From assembly GCA_003153315.1 (NCBI GenBank), contig PLYA01000097.1:1-46043 (forward strand): a stretch of DNA of 46,043 nt. The letters run 5' to 3'. This DNA comes from Bacteroidota bacterium (lineage in GTDB: Bacteria; Bacteroidota; Bacteroidia; B-17B0; Aurantibacillaceae). This document shows positions 8,918 through 17,276 of the stretch, piece by piece. The translations under genes were made by a program, and so were the position numbers. Each line of letters opens with the position of its first letter. The first letter of the stretch is position 1. The notes under the pieces were generated by a model that saw nothing but the letters and a program-made list of their open reading frames with translations, was not told where the DNA came from and made no database searches.

Positions 8918-11900
8918 CTAAGCATCCAAATTCCCATAATCTAATTTCTTGCCTTGTACATAAAGTACCAGACGTATTACTAATATAAAGAATGGAATGT
9001 ACATCAGGAACATAGGCAATTCTAAATGTTTTAATATTACAATAGATTTACGTTTAAGCCTTTCGCTTAATAAATACATAGCAGGTACTAATAACAAAGT
9101 AAGTATGGTGGCAAAGCCTAAACCAAATATCATAGTCCAAGATAAAGGACCCCAGAATATGGTGTTATCTCCGCCAAAATAAATGTTTGGTTTCAGGTGG
9201 GTAAACAAGCCTTCAAAATCTATATTCAAGCCAACGGCTAAAGGAATTAAGCCAAGTATAGCCGCAGTAGCCGTAAGCAACACTGGTGTCATGCGGGTGC
9301 GTCCCGCCTCTACGGTTGCTTCATATAACCCCATACCGCCGGCTCGCGCCATCTCGGCAAACTCAACCAGTAATATTCCGTTTCGTACCACAATACCCGC
9401 CAAGGCTACCACACCAATACCCGTCATTACAATACTCATATCCATTTTGAAAATGGCTGTACCTAATAATACACCCACAATACTCAATACAATTTCAGAA
9501 AGTATAATGAGTGGTTTACCTACCGAGTTAAACTGCATAACGAGTACCAATAATATCAACCCGATGGAAGCCCGCATGGCATTGCCCAAAAAGTTTCCTG
9601 TTTCAGCTTGTTCTTCCTGCTGACCTGTAAACTTAACTGTTACATCTCCCTGCGGTTTAAAATAAGAAGCTGCCTTTTGCATTTTAGCTACAACTTCATT
9701 CGCGTTAAAACCTTCCTTTACATCCGATGAAATTGTTACAACGCGCTTATTGTTTTTACGTTTAATGCCCGCATAAGTATTACTGTATCTGATGTTACAT
9801 ACCGAGGAAAGTGGCACAGAACGCACTTGTCCGCCCATATTCATATCACGATAGGTTATTTTTAAGTTGCGCAATGCTTCTATATTAATACGTTGGTCGA
9901 ATTTGTAACGCATCTGAATCGGATATTCATCATCCACATCTCTAAACTTAGAGGCCTCAATACCATACACCGCTCCACGTATTTCTGTAGCTAACTGATA
10001 AGTAGAAAGTCCTTCGCGATTGGCTCGTTCGCGGTCTATATCAAAAACAATTTCGGGTTTGTTACTTTCAAAATCTGATTTTAAATCAGCAACACCCTCC
10101 ACTTTACTCGAGTCTAAGAATTTCTCAAGCTTAGAAGCATTATTTACCAGTTGCGTAAAGTCATCGCCTGCAACTTCAATGTTTATTGGTTTAGATACAG
10201 GCGGGCCCGATTGTTCTTTATTAACCGTAATCTCAGCACCGGGTATATCCCATTTGATAGCCTGTAGTTTTTCCAAATAATCCTGTGTTGAAATTCCCCC
10301 ACGCTTTTCATACTCTACAAAGTTGATGGCAATCTTACCACGGTTAGGATAAGAGTTTTGGTCATTATCGCGGGGGTCGGTAACACCAATAGTTACATTC
10401 GTAATAATAGATTCCACTATTTTGTTAGAATCGCCAATAACAGAGTACAGCTTGTTCTCAACCTTACGCATTATTCTATTGGTAATGGCAGGGTCTGTTC
10501 CTTCAGGTAATTTTACATACACATACATATTGTTAGGGTCGCCTTGAGGGAAAAACACAACCTTTGGACTTCTTGCCATAAAGAAGAAAATTGAAAATAC
10601 AAATAGCGCGAGCATATACAATAAAGGGCGATACGGTTTTTTAATAGACCAGGTTAATAGTTTTACATACTGATTTTGGAAAGCAGGCCAAGCCCTGTTC
10701 TGCCAGAAATTAATAACTTTATATAACCACAAACGGTTAAGCACTAAGAATAAGGCCAAAAAGATGACAATGTTACCCACCATTACATGCCCGCTCAGAT
10801 AACTAAGGAATACAATAATTCCATAAACAAGTAATTGCAGCCTGCCTTTTTTACTTATTCTTCCGTGCTCTAAACTTTCCTCATCATGCGATTTCATAAA
10901 GTCAACCGCGAACACGGGGTTAATAATATAAGCCACAAACAACGATGCTAATAATGATATAATTAAAGTAACAGGTAAGAAATACATAAACTTACCGATA
11001 ATACCAGGCCAGAATGCCAAGGGAATAAAGGGAGCCAGTGTAGTTACCGTACCAGACAACACCGGAAGGAACACCTCACCTGCCGCCATCTTAGCAGCAG
11101 TTTTTATATCTCGCTTGCCATTATCAAATAAACGATGGGTGTTTTCTATTACCACAATGGCATCATCCACTACTATACCTAATGCAAGTAAAAAGGCAAA
11201 TAACACAATCATATTAAAACTAAAATCAATGCCCGGCATAACCAAGAACGCAATGAACATAGATAACGGAACCGACAGAGCTACAAACAAAGCGTTGGTA
11301 ACACCCATGAAGAACATCAGAATAACCGTTACTAATATAAATCCGATGATGATTGTATTAATCAAATCATGTAGGGTAACTTTTGTTTTCTGACTTTGAT
11401 CGCCGCTTACAGTAATTTCTAAGCCTTTAGGGAATTGATGAATCTTCATATCATCAATTATTTTATACACTTTTTCAGAGGCAGAAATTAAGTTCTCACC
11501 TGAACGCTTGATAACGTTCAACGTAATTACATTCTTTCCTTTAGAGCTTGAATAACTCTCCTGCTCTTTATAAGAATCAGATACTTCAGCAAAATCTTTA
11601 ATAAACAATTTAGCGCCCGACGCTGAGGTTACAACAATGCTTTCAATTTCTTTTGGATGTTTAAATTCACTCTTAATACTCAATGTTGGTTTCATTCCAT
11701 TAAGCGGAACATTACCACCGGTTAATGAAAGGTTCTCAGAAGCAATGGCACGTTGCACATCACCCAATGTAAGCTGTGCAGCTTGCAACTTATACATATC
11801 AATGTTTACCTGAATTTCACGATCTAAGGCGCCAACAATCTTTACCTCATTAATTTCTTTCATGCCTTCAATTCTGTCCTGTAAATCTTCAGCATACTTT

Positions 11901-12382
11901 TTAATGTCTTTCAAATCGTAGTTACCCGCAATGTTTATATACATAATGGGTATCTCAGAGAAAGCAATTTCTTTAATCATAGGCTCGCGGGTAAGCACTT
12001 GTGGTAAATCGGTGCGAGCTTCATCAACGGCATCTTTTACTTTTTGCTTGGCAACCTCAACCTTCACATCGGTATTAAACTCCACCACAATTACCGATAC
12101 GTCCTGCAAAGAAGTACTGGTAAACTTTTTTACACCCGATAAAGCTTTTAATCTCTTTTCTATTGGACGGGTAATGGTGTTTTCAATATTCGTAGGCGAG
12201 TTCCCTCCGTTAACCGTATTGATATATATAGTTGGCACGGTAATATCCGGAAAGCTTTCCTTGGGCAAACTATTGTATGCCATAATACCTGCAAAGCAGA
12301 TTAATATCGTAACCAGATAAATGGTAATCTTATTATCGATTGCCCAACTGGATGGTTTAAATTCTTTTATTTTATCTATCAT
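8918..12382 (-). CDS. RND efflux transporter, inner-membrane pump (AcrB/HAE1-like)
   Basis: 1154 aa. Proton-driven exporter that forms a tripartite pump with the adaptor and TolC-like proteins encoded just upstream. The architecture is typical: TM1 near residue 20, a periplasmic porter loop, a TM block (about 340-490) with the proton-relay pair in ALGIVVDDAIVVIENT, a second porter loop, and the final TM block (GIVVRNGILLVEFAEMA, TRMTPVLLTATAAILG). Unusual: the central cytoplasmic linker holds two extra hydrophobic stretches (LQLLVYGIIVFLSYLSG and VMVGNIVIFLALFLVLN, about 510-550), which AcrB lacks, so the protein is about 100 residues longer. The sequence does not settle whether it carries drugs or metals; I see no clear metal-binding Met array. 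It is the last gene of the operon, 23 nt after the adaptor. Confidence 0.93.
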   Translation of the reverse strand: MIDKIKEFKPSSWAIDNKITIYLVTILICFAGIMAYNSLPKESFPDITVPTIYINTVNGGNSPTNIENTITRPIEKRLKALSGVKKFTSTSLQDVSVIVVEFNTDVKVEVAKQKVKDAVDEARTDLPQVLTREPMIKEIAFSEIPIMYINIAGNYDLKDIKKYAEDLQDRIEGMKEINEVKIVGALDREIQVNIDMYKLQAAQLTLGDVQRAIASENLSLTGGNVPLNGMKPTLSIKSEFKHPKEIESIVVTSASGAKLFIKDFAEVSDSYKEQESYSSSKGKNVITLNVIKRSGENLISASEKVYKIIDDMKIHQFPKGLEITVSGDQSQKTKVTLHDLINTIIIGFILVTVILMFFMGVTNALFVALSVPLSMFIAFLVMPGIDFSFNMIVLFAFLLALGIVVDDAIVVIENTHRLFDNGKRDIKTAAKMAAGEVFLPVLSGTVTTLAPFIPLAFWPGIIGKFMYFLPVTLIISLLASLFVAYIINPVFAVDFMKSHDEESLEHGRISKKGRLQLLVYGIIVFLSYLSGHVMVGNIVIFLALFLVLNRLWLYKVINFWQNRAWPAFQNQYVKLLTWSIKKPYRPLLYMLALFVFSIFFFMARSPKVVFFPQGDPNNMYVYVKLPEGTDPAITNRIMRKVENKLYSVIGDSNKIVESIITNVTIGVTDPRDNDQNSYPNRGKIAINFVEYEKRGGISTQDYLEKLQAIKWDIPGAEITVNKEQSGPPVSKPINIEVAGDDFTQLVNNASKLEKFLDSSKVEGVADLKSDFESNKPEIVFDIDRERANREGLSTYQLATEIRGAVYGIEASKFRDVDDEYPIQMRYKFDQRINIEALRNLKITYRDMNMGGQVRSVPLSSVCNIRYSNTYAGIKRKNNKRVVTISSDVKEGFNANEVVAKMQKAASYFKPQGDVTVKFTGQQEEQAETGNFLGNAMRASIGLILLVLVMQFNSVGKPLIILSEIVLSIVGVLLGTAIFKMDMSIVMTGIGVVALAGIVVRNGILLVEFAEMARAGGMGLYEATVEAGRTRMTPVLLTATAAILGLIPLAVGLNIDFEGLFTHLKPNIYFGGDNTIFWGPLSWTMIFGLGFATILTLLLVPAMYLLSERLKRKSIVILKHLELPMFLMYIPFFILVIRLVLYVQGKKLDYGNLDA

Positions 12383-12405
12383 AACAAATGTTGTTTTAAC
12401 ACAAT

Positions 12406-13512
12406 CTATTTTTTCAATGTAATAGCATCGCCTTCGTTTACCAAATCATAACCTGCGGTTATCAGTAAATCGCCTGCTTTTAATCCGTTAGTAACCTCTG
12501 CTAATCCGTTATACTCTTTGCCTGTTGTAATTACTTTTTTAACTACCTTATTATTCTCTGCAACATATACATACGTTTCGGTAGTACCACGTTGAATAAA
12601 TTTAACCGGCAACACAATCTCTGGTGTTGGCGATTGGAAATCATTTATTTTAAGTTTAGCAACCATATTAGGATGATACTCTTTTGAATTATCAAGCAAT
12701 ACTTCCACACCAAACGTGCGGCTTAGTGTATTAATAGCGCGAGATGAATAGTTTATTTTTGCAAGCATAGAGTCTTTCATGTCAGGGAAAAGAACGAGTA
12801 CTTCATTGCCCTTTTTAATACGTGCGGCATAACTTTCAGCAACATCAGCTTTTACTTTAAGGTTAGAAAAATTAATAACGGTAATGGCAGGTAAGCCCGG
12901 CGCTACCATTTGCCCAAGTTTTATATTTACCGCATCAACAGTTCCATCTATAGGAGAAACAATTTTACTCATGCGCAATTGCTCCTGCAATGTGCTTAGC
13001 TTTTTCTCTAAACTTTCTTTATTTGTTTTTGCTTGCAAGTATTGAATCTCGGTTCCAATCTTTTGATCCCAAAGATTTTTTTGCCTGTCGTAAACCTGTT
13101 TGGCTAAATCTAAATTGGTTTGCACATCCGATATTTGTTGCTGAATGGAACGAGCTTCTGTTAAGGCCAATTCCTGTCCTTTCGTTACCTGGTCTCCTAC
13201 CTTTACATTTATCTGTGTTATAGTTCCGGGCATTTGTGTGGATAACGAAACATTTTCATCTGCATCAATGCGTCCTTGAACTTCAATATAGGTTTTAAAT
13301 ATTTCTGGCTGAATAGGATTTGCAACCACTTCAATGGTTTTTTCTTTAACGGCTGTAGTATCCGTCTTTTTAACTTCTTCCTCTAATGAAGTTATTTTAC
13401 TTTCAAGTTCTGATTTTTGTTTTTTCAGTTTTTCAAGTTCAGCCTTTTTATCAGGTGTTCCGCATGCTACCATCAGTGTAGCAATTGAAATGTATAAAAG
13501 TTTGTTTGTCAT
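12406..13512 (-). CDS. Periplasmic adaptor (membrane fusion) lipoprotein of RND pump
   Basis: 368 aa. Links the RND pump to the outer-membrane channel. The N terminus MTNKLLYISIATLMVAC ends in a lipobox-like sequence with Cys17, so it is probably a lipoprotein; Met at -3 is slightly unusual. A short extra coiled coil (KKAELEKLKKQKSELESKITSLEEEV, about 22-48) precedes the family core. The core has a lipoyl half (GTITQINVKVGDQVTKGQELA), the alpha-helical hairpin (about 125-185, IQQQISDVQTNLDLAKQ), the second lipoyl half (SPIDGTVDAVNIKLGQMVAPG) and a beta-barrel plus membrane-proximal domain ending GDLLITAGYDLVNEGDAITLKK. It lies 27 nt after the TolC-like gene. Confidence 0.92.
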   Translation of the reverse strand: MTNKLLYISIATLMVACGTPDKKAELEKLKKQKSELESKITSLEEEVKKTDTTAVKEKTIEVVANPIQPEIFKTYIEVQGRIDADENVSLSTQMPGTITQINVKVGDQVTKGQELALTEARSIQQQISDVQTNLDLAKQVYDRQKNLWDQKIGTEIQYLQAKTNKESLEKKLSTLQEQLRMSKIVSPIDGTVDAVNIKLGQMVAPGLPAITVINFSNLKVKADVAESYAARIKKGNEVLVLFPDMKDSMLAKINYSSRAINTLSRTFGVEVLLDNSKEYHPNMVAKLKINDFQSPTPEIVLPVKFIQRGTTETYVYVAENNKVVKKVITTGKEYNGLAEVTNGLKAGDLLITAGYDLVNEGDAITLKK

Positions 13513-13539
13513 ATATATTGTTTTTATAATTCTGTGTTT

Positions 13540-14895
13540 TTATTTTACAAGTGTTCCGGTTGCTTTTTGATAATCTATTTTCGCGATGATTAAATCGTAC
13601 AATGAGTTATAGTAATTGGTTTCTGCTGTATGCAAATCATTTTCGGTTGTGTTCATATCCAGACTGGAACCAATTCCCTGCTCGTACTTCTTTTTGGTAA
13701 CATCATACACATTACGCGCTAAGGCAATGTTTTTCTTTTGTGTTTGTAGTGATACCAAAGCATTCTTATAATTTACGGTTGCGGTTTGTACCTCTAAACC
13801 TATCGATTGCTTTAATAATGAAAAGTTGTTTTGCGTTTTCATTAAGTTTACTTTCGATTGCTGGGTACGCCAGTGTTGTTGTAGACCATCAAAAAGAGTA
13901 AAGTTTAGCGAAACCCCTATATAAGCAAACGGAAACCAAAATTTACTGTTAAAATCCAATTGTTGTTTCTGGAACTGTTCTGCAAAGAGGCCATAAGCCC
14001 CTAAAGTGGGTATATAAGACAACTTACCTCTTTTTATATCGAGCTCGTTTAATTTTTGCTGAGACTGCAACACCATAAACTCAGGTCGCTTGCTTATATC
14101 AATATTATCGGCACTGATGCTTTTTGCATCTTCTCCGCTTTCAATCTTACTCATATCATCTGTAAGTTGAATTGGTTTTTGAAAATCATAACCCATCTGA
14201 AACTTTAACATTACCTCACTTAATTCAACCAGGCGAATTGTTTTTTCTCTTTCGGTAAGCAGGTTGTTGTAGTTTACTTCTAATCTGTCAACATCAATTT
14301 TTTCGGCAAAGCCATTTTGGTTAAGCGAAATGGTATTGTCCTTTAGCAGTTTTACGCGGTCAATATTCAAATCCAGTATTTTTATACGCTCTCTGTTTAC
14401 AAGCACACCGTAATAAGCCTTAGAAACATTTTGCGCGGTTTCTACTTTGCTACGAAGTGTGTTTTTCTGAGAAAGATTAATCATCTCCTTTGTAGATTTA
14501 ACCCCCATGATATAATCGGTACTAATTAGTAATTGGTTAACTGAAGCTGTTGCAGTAACGTTATAGGCAACACCAAATTTAGCAGGCAGATAGCTTCCGG
14601 CAGGATAACCAAAAAATTGACCCGGCACTAATTGAGTGGGAAGCACTAGGTTATCTCTTAAATCTACACCGCCTCTTATTTGCGGCATGATTTGCGCTAT
14701 AATTTCTTTATTCTTATAAGAGCTGATCTTCGTATCATTATCTGCATTTAAGTATGTGTAGTTATGCGCCAATGCATAATCTATGGCTGCCTGCAAGGTA
14801 AACTGCTTTACGGCAGTATCTCCCTGACTGTATAACTGAGCTTGCCCCATGAAAAACAAAGAGGCAATGGCTACTATTAGTTTTTTCGTGTTCAT
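13540..14895 (-). CDS. TolC-family outer-membrane efflux protein
   Basis: 451 aa. Outer-membrane channel of the tripartite pump. The signal peptide is MNTKKLIVAIASLFFMGQAQLYSQ. Two outer-membrane efflux repeats follow, each with long amphipathic helices: FTLQAAIDYALAHNYTYLNADND and LNELDIKRGKLSYIPTLGAYG are the characteristic repeat starts, and ARNVYDVTKKKYEQGIGSSLDMNTTENDL is the hallmark of the second repeat. It lies 6 nt downstream of the TetR gene and upstream of the adaptor, so it belongs to the same transcript. Confidence 0.92.
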   Translation of the reverse strand: MNTKKLIVAIASLFFMGQAQLYSQGDTAVKQFTLQAAIDYALAHNYTYLNADNDTKISSYKNKEIIAQIMPQIRGGVDLRDNLVLPTQLVPGQFFGYPAGSYLPAKFGVAYNVTATASVNQLLISTDYIMGVKSTKEMINLSQKNTLRSKVETAQNVSKAYYGVLVNRERIKILDLNIDRVKLLKDNTISLNQNGFAEKIDVDRLEVNYNNLLTEREKTIRLVELSEVMLKFQMGYDFQKPIQLTDDMSKIESGEDAKSISADNIDISKRPEFMVLQSQQKLNELDIKRGKLSYIPTLGAYGLFAEQFQKQQLDFNSKFWFPFAYIGVSLNFTLFDGLQQHWRTQQSKVNLMKTQNNFSLLKQSIGLEVQTATVNYKNALVSLQTQKKNIALARNVYDVTKKKYEQGIGSSLDMNTTENDLHTAETNYYNSLYDLIIAKIDYQKATGTLVK

Positions 14896-14901
14896 ATATT
14901 T

Positions 14902-15516
14902 TTATTCTTCTTCGTGTTTGTTTTTATACTTATTAATAAGCTTATGTCCTTTTACGGTTGATATACCATGCATAAAAATATCCATCACCATTTGGTGGGC
15001 TTTGGCGTAGCTCATCGTTCCCAGGCTAAAGTTATCTTTAGTCATTAATAAATTCATTTGCGCTACACGGTACTGAGTCACAAAATTCACATCCAAATCA
15101 CTTCGATATAAATCCAGCTTCATACCTTCTTCTATATTTCTGTAGATACTTTTAAAAATGAAATCGTTTTTAAAAGATTCAAAGTCATTTGATGCTTTTG
15201 AAAAAGACTTATGCAAATCATAAAAGAATACCGGATTGATATCACTATATACTTTTTGAATGTGATGATAAATAAGAATCATTTCATGCACAGGATCTTT
15301 GGCTTCCTTTTGCAGGGCATCAAAATTTTTAACATGTTTTGCCAGTTCAACTTCACAAAGAGCGGTTACGATATCATCCTTCTCGTTAAAGAAACGGTAA
15401 ATGGTTTTTTTAGATATGCCCATCTCCTTCGCAATATCATCCATGGTAACGCCCTTTATCCCGAACTTGTAGAACAACATCAGGGCGGCTTCTAATATTT
15501 TATCTTTTACTTCCAT
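14902..15516 (-). CDS. TetR/AcrR-family repressor of the efflux operon
   Basis: 204 aa. The N-terminal HTH is clear: KDKILEAALMLFYKFGIKGVTMDDIAKEMGISKKTIYRFFNEKDDIV (about residues 4-50). The C-terminal helical ligand domain is diverged, as usual for the family. I chose the ATG at 15516; the ATG at 15561 would add 15 residues but lies upstream of the promoter -7 box (15538-15531), so it could not be on the transcript. It is the first gene of the TetR-TolC-adaptor-RND operon. Co-transcription with its pump genes predicts autoregulation and ligand-induced release. The ligand is unknown. Confidence 0.92.
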   Translation of the reverse strand: MEVKDKILEAALMLFYKFGIKGVTMDDIAKEMGISKKTIYRFFNEKDDIVTALCEVELAKHVKNFDALQKEAKDPVHEMILIYHHIQKVYSDINPVFFYDLHKSFSKASNDFESFKNDFIFKSIYRNIEEGMKLDLYRSDLDVNFVTQYRVAQMNLLMTKDNFSLGTMSYAKAHQMVMDIFMHGISTVKGHKLINKYKNKHEEE

Positions 15517-15530
15517 CTCTAAATCGGAGG

Positions 15531-15561
15531 CAAAACTATGGAAACTATTTTTGTCTTGCAA
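15531..15561 (-). promoter_or_regulatory. Promoter of the TetR-efflux operon
   Basis: On the minus strand, TTG (15561-15559), 20 bp, then TAGTTTTG (15538-15531): a complete match to the Bacteroidota -33/-7 pattern with ideal spacing. Predicted transcription starts about 10 bp before the ATG at 15516. Confidence 0.7.
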
Positions 15562-15567
15562 GTTTCC
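15540..15567. promoter_or_regulatory. Candidate TetR operator (inverted repeat)
   Basis: GGAAAC (15540-15545) and GTTTCC (15562-15567) form perfect 6-bp arms separated by 16 bp, a 28-bp span overlapping the -33 box and most of the spacer of the operon promoter. Size and position suit a TetR dimer site that blocks RNA polymerase. It is inferred from position only. Confidence 0.5.
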
Positions 15568-15600
15568 TAAAATAATTTTTATGGAAAATGGATAAAAACA

Positions 15601-15629
15601 AAAGAGCCCGCTTTTTAGGCAGGCTCTTT
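15601..15629 (-). terminator. Rho-independent terminator of the 15649-16320 gene
   Basis: Arms AAAGAGCCCGC (15601-15611) and GCAGGCTCTTT (15619-15629) pair with one mismatch around a 7-nt loop. Read on the minus strand the stem is followed by a T-rich tract (TTTTGTTTTT), as expected downstream of the gene that ends at 15649. It also insulates the TetR promoter. Confidence 0.75.
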
Positions 15630-15648
15630 GTATGTATGCTGACTAAGC

Positions 15649-16320
15649 TTAAATAATATCAAAAACCAGCGGTGGGCTTGGCGGGCCGGTTTCGCCTGTA
15701 GGGCTTATATACCAGGTAATTAAATAGCCCTTCATGTTTACCTGTGTAGAGTCGAATGTTAAATGAAAATGCGTAGTGCCCACGCTGTTTAAATGCACAT
15801 AAGCACCATCGGCAGGGGCAGCGGCTCCTATGGCAACAATAGCCATTTTTCGCCCTATTTTCCCAATATCTTCAGGCAACGCTCTTTCGGTATGAACGGT
15901 GCTTGAGGGCTCATGCGTAAAAAAGTATACCACCAAATGCGTGTGTTTGGTAACCGTAGTAATAGGCGCAACGGTTGGCGCGGGCACATGGGTGCGGTGC
16001 GCGGCATCCTGATGGATATGGATGGCATTATAATCTGCCCCCGTAAGGCTAATATCCCGGTTGTGTTTCAGAGTTTGTTTCAGGTCTTGCATTTGCGGAT
16101 GAAAAAGGTCATACGCATCGTTTATATCTTTCACGCTTTGCTCGGTATGCGTAGCGGGGGTTATGTAGGTAGTGTATTTATTGTTATAATTCGTCAAGCT
16201 GTTTTGTATGGTGGTTACCATATTGCTTGATACCTGCAAACGAGTAGCATTTGCGGCAATGTAGGGGACAGATACACCTACTTCGGTGTGAAAATCTGCC
16301 AGTTTTTGAGAGAGTTTCAT
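15649..16320 (-). CDS. Uncharacterised His/Thr-rich cytosolic protein
   Basis: 223 aa, ATG at 16320, no signal peptide and no membrane helix. The N-terminal half is helical (MKLSQKLADFHTEVGVSVPYIAANATRLQ; later DAYDLFHPQMQDLKQTLK). The middle is rich in His, Pro and Thr (IHIHQDAAHRTHVPAPTVAPITTVTKHTH). The C-terminal 100 residues look beta-rich and end in a fibronectin-III-like strand pattern (GYLITWYISPTGETGPPSPP). I recall similar orphan proteins in the phylum but know no function. The gene is visibly richer in G+C than its neighbours (38 of 60 bases in 15961-16020), which may mean transfer or different codon selection. It is flanked by its own terminator and by array B. Confidence 0.75.
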   Translation of the reverse strand: MKLSQKLADFHTEVGVSVPYIAANATRLQVSSNMVTTIQNSLTNYNNKYTTYITPATHTEQSVKDINDAYDLFHPQMQDLKQTLKHNRDISLTGADYNAIHIHQDAAHRTHVPAPTVAPITTVTKHTHLVVYFFTHEPSSTVHTERALPEDIGKIGRKMAIVAIGAAAPADGAYVHLNSVGTTHFHLTFDSTQVNMKGYLITWYISPTGETGPPSPPLVFDII

Positions 16321-16428
16321 GTTTTGTTTTTTTTAATTGGTTATTATTATGATTAGTTTATACCAAATAACGTGCCAATTGGCAAAAAGTGTGCTTTTCT
16401 TGCAGTTTTTAGCATTTTTTAAGTTTTG

Positions 16429-16460
16429 AGAACCATTCGCGTTTAAACGCGAATGGTTCT
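16429..16460. repeat. Perfect 32-bp palindrome at the edge of array B
   Basis: The half AGAACCATTCGCGTTT is followed directly by its exact reverse complement, centred between 16444 and 16445 on GTTTAAAC. A second copy with one mismatch in the arms is centred at 16654/16655 (ATTCGC-GTTTAAAC-GAGAAT, 16645-16664). No T-run follows, so it is not an obvious terminator. Confidence 0.9.
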
Positions 16461-16681
16461 GAAGCTCTTTTGAACGATTCGGAGCAAGGTTAGAATGATT
16501 CCGAAGCACATCCGAACCGTTCCGAAGCACTTCCGGATGGCTCCAAAGCCCTTGCGAGCCATCCGGAAGCAGGTTAGAATGGTTCTGAAGTCTGCGAGAA
16601 CGGTTCCGAAGCCCTTTGGAATGGTTCTGAAGCACTAAATAATGATTCGCGTTTAAACGAGAATGGTTCTCGCTTGAATGG
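16430..16681. repeat. 21-bp tandem array B (12 units)
   Basis: Twelve contiguous 21-bp units begin at 16430, 16451, 16472, 16493, 16514, 16535, 16556, 16577, 16598, 16619, 16640 and 16661. The common form starts GAATGGTTCCGAAGC and the last six positions vary. Units 1 and 11 differ: they contain GCGTTTAAACG, and the two GTTTAAAC cores are exactly 210 bp (ten periods) apart. The array fills most of the 414-bp gap between divergent genes at 16320 and 16735; the remainder (16321-16429) is AT-rich with the small palindrome GCCAATTGGC (16374-16383) and no gene. An open minus-strand frame through the array reflects the multiple-of-three period. Confidence 0.95.
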
Positions 16682-16707
16682 GAATGGGGGGATTTTATTT
16701 ATCTTTG
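16674..16707 (+). promoter_or_regulatory. Promoter at the right edge of array B
   Basis: TTG (16674-16676) lies in the last repeat unit, then 23 bp, then TATCTTTG (16700-16707), a full TAnnTTTG match. The spacing is slightly long. Transcription would start near 16714, and the gene's ATG is at 16735. Confidence 0.5.
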
Positions 16708-16734
16708 TTATAATTGGTAGCTAATGATTATAGA

Positions 16735-17259
16735 ATGACAGATAAAGTACGCTCAAAATACAAATTCTTTGGTGGTTTTGGACTTTTGCTAGTAATGAAT
16801 TTATTTATTGGAATATTGCTTTGTTACATTCTAGTAATTTCTAAAATTAGTATAGATAAAGTAGATTTAATAAATAATAGTGATGCAAGATTTTCTTATA
16901 TTGCTTTACTTGGCGCTCAACTTCTACTTTTACTTTTCTTTCTAGGGGAAAACAAATACATTATTGCAGATGCAGATGGGATAACATTCATTAATCCATT
17001 GTTTCCCTTTCTTATAAAGACAAAGACATGGGATAGCTATGATTATTTTATTACTGTAGATGAAAAATCAAAATACAGTACCCATGAAGCTGTTTGGTTA
17101 ATAAAAGACGAGAAAATCAGTAATCGCTTTTCAAGTTTCTGTTATTCAAATTATGATGAAATAAAAGAACAAATTAAAACTAATGGAAAAGGTAAACAAT
17201 ACTATAATTCTTTTGGGCAGTTATTTGCACTTCTAAGAATTAAGAAAATAAAAAACTAA
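16735..17259 (+). CDS. Uncharacterised two-helix membrane protein
   Basis: 174 aa from the ATG at 16735; a TTG at 16714 would add seven residues but coincides with the predicted transcription start. Two membrane helices (about 14-35, FFGGFGLLLVMNLFIGILLCYIL, and 57-72, IALLGAQLLLLLFFLG) are followed by a cytosolic domain with alternating beta strands (NKYIIADADGITFINPLF ... WDSYDYFITVDEKSKYSTHEAVWLIKDEKI), a layout like bacterial PH-like membrane proteins. I do not recognise a named family. The gene converges with the signal peptidase pair, 17 bp away. Confidence 0.75.
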   Translation: MTDKVRSKYKFFGGFGLLLVMNLFIGILLCYILVISKISIDKVDLINNSDARFSYIALLGAQLLLLLFFLGENKYIIADADGITFINPLFPFLIKTKTWDSYDYFITVDEKSKYSTHEAVWLIKDEKISNRFSSFCYSNYDEIKEQIKTNGKGKQYYNSFGQLFALLRIKKIKN

Positions 17260-17276
17260 ATTCTAAAACAAAAACC

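Noticed and set aside
8997..12320. Plus-strand frames opposite the RND gene
   Set aside because: Shadows of a well-conserved transporter; none has a recognisable protein pattern.
16333..16635. 100-codon minus-strand frame through array B with a heptapeptide repeat
   Set aside because: A 21-bp repeat keeps any stop-free unit open; the product has no domain or signal, and the variant end units do not fit it.
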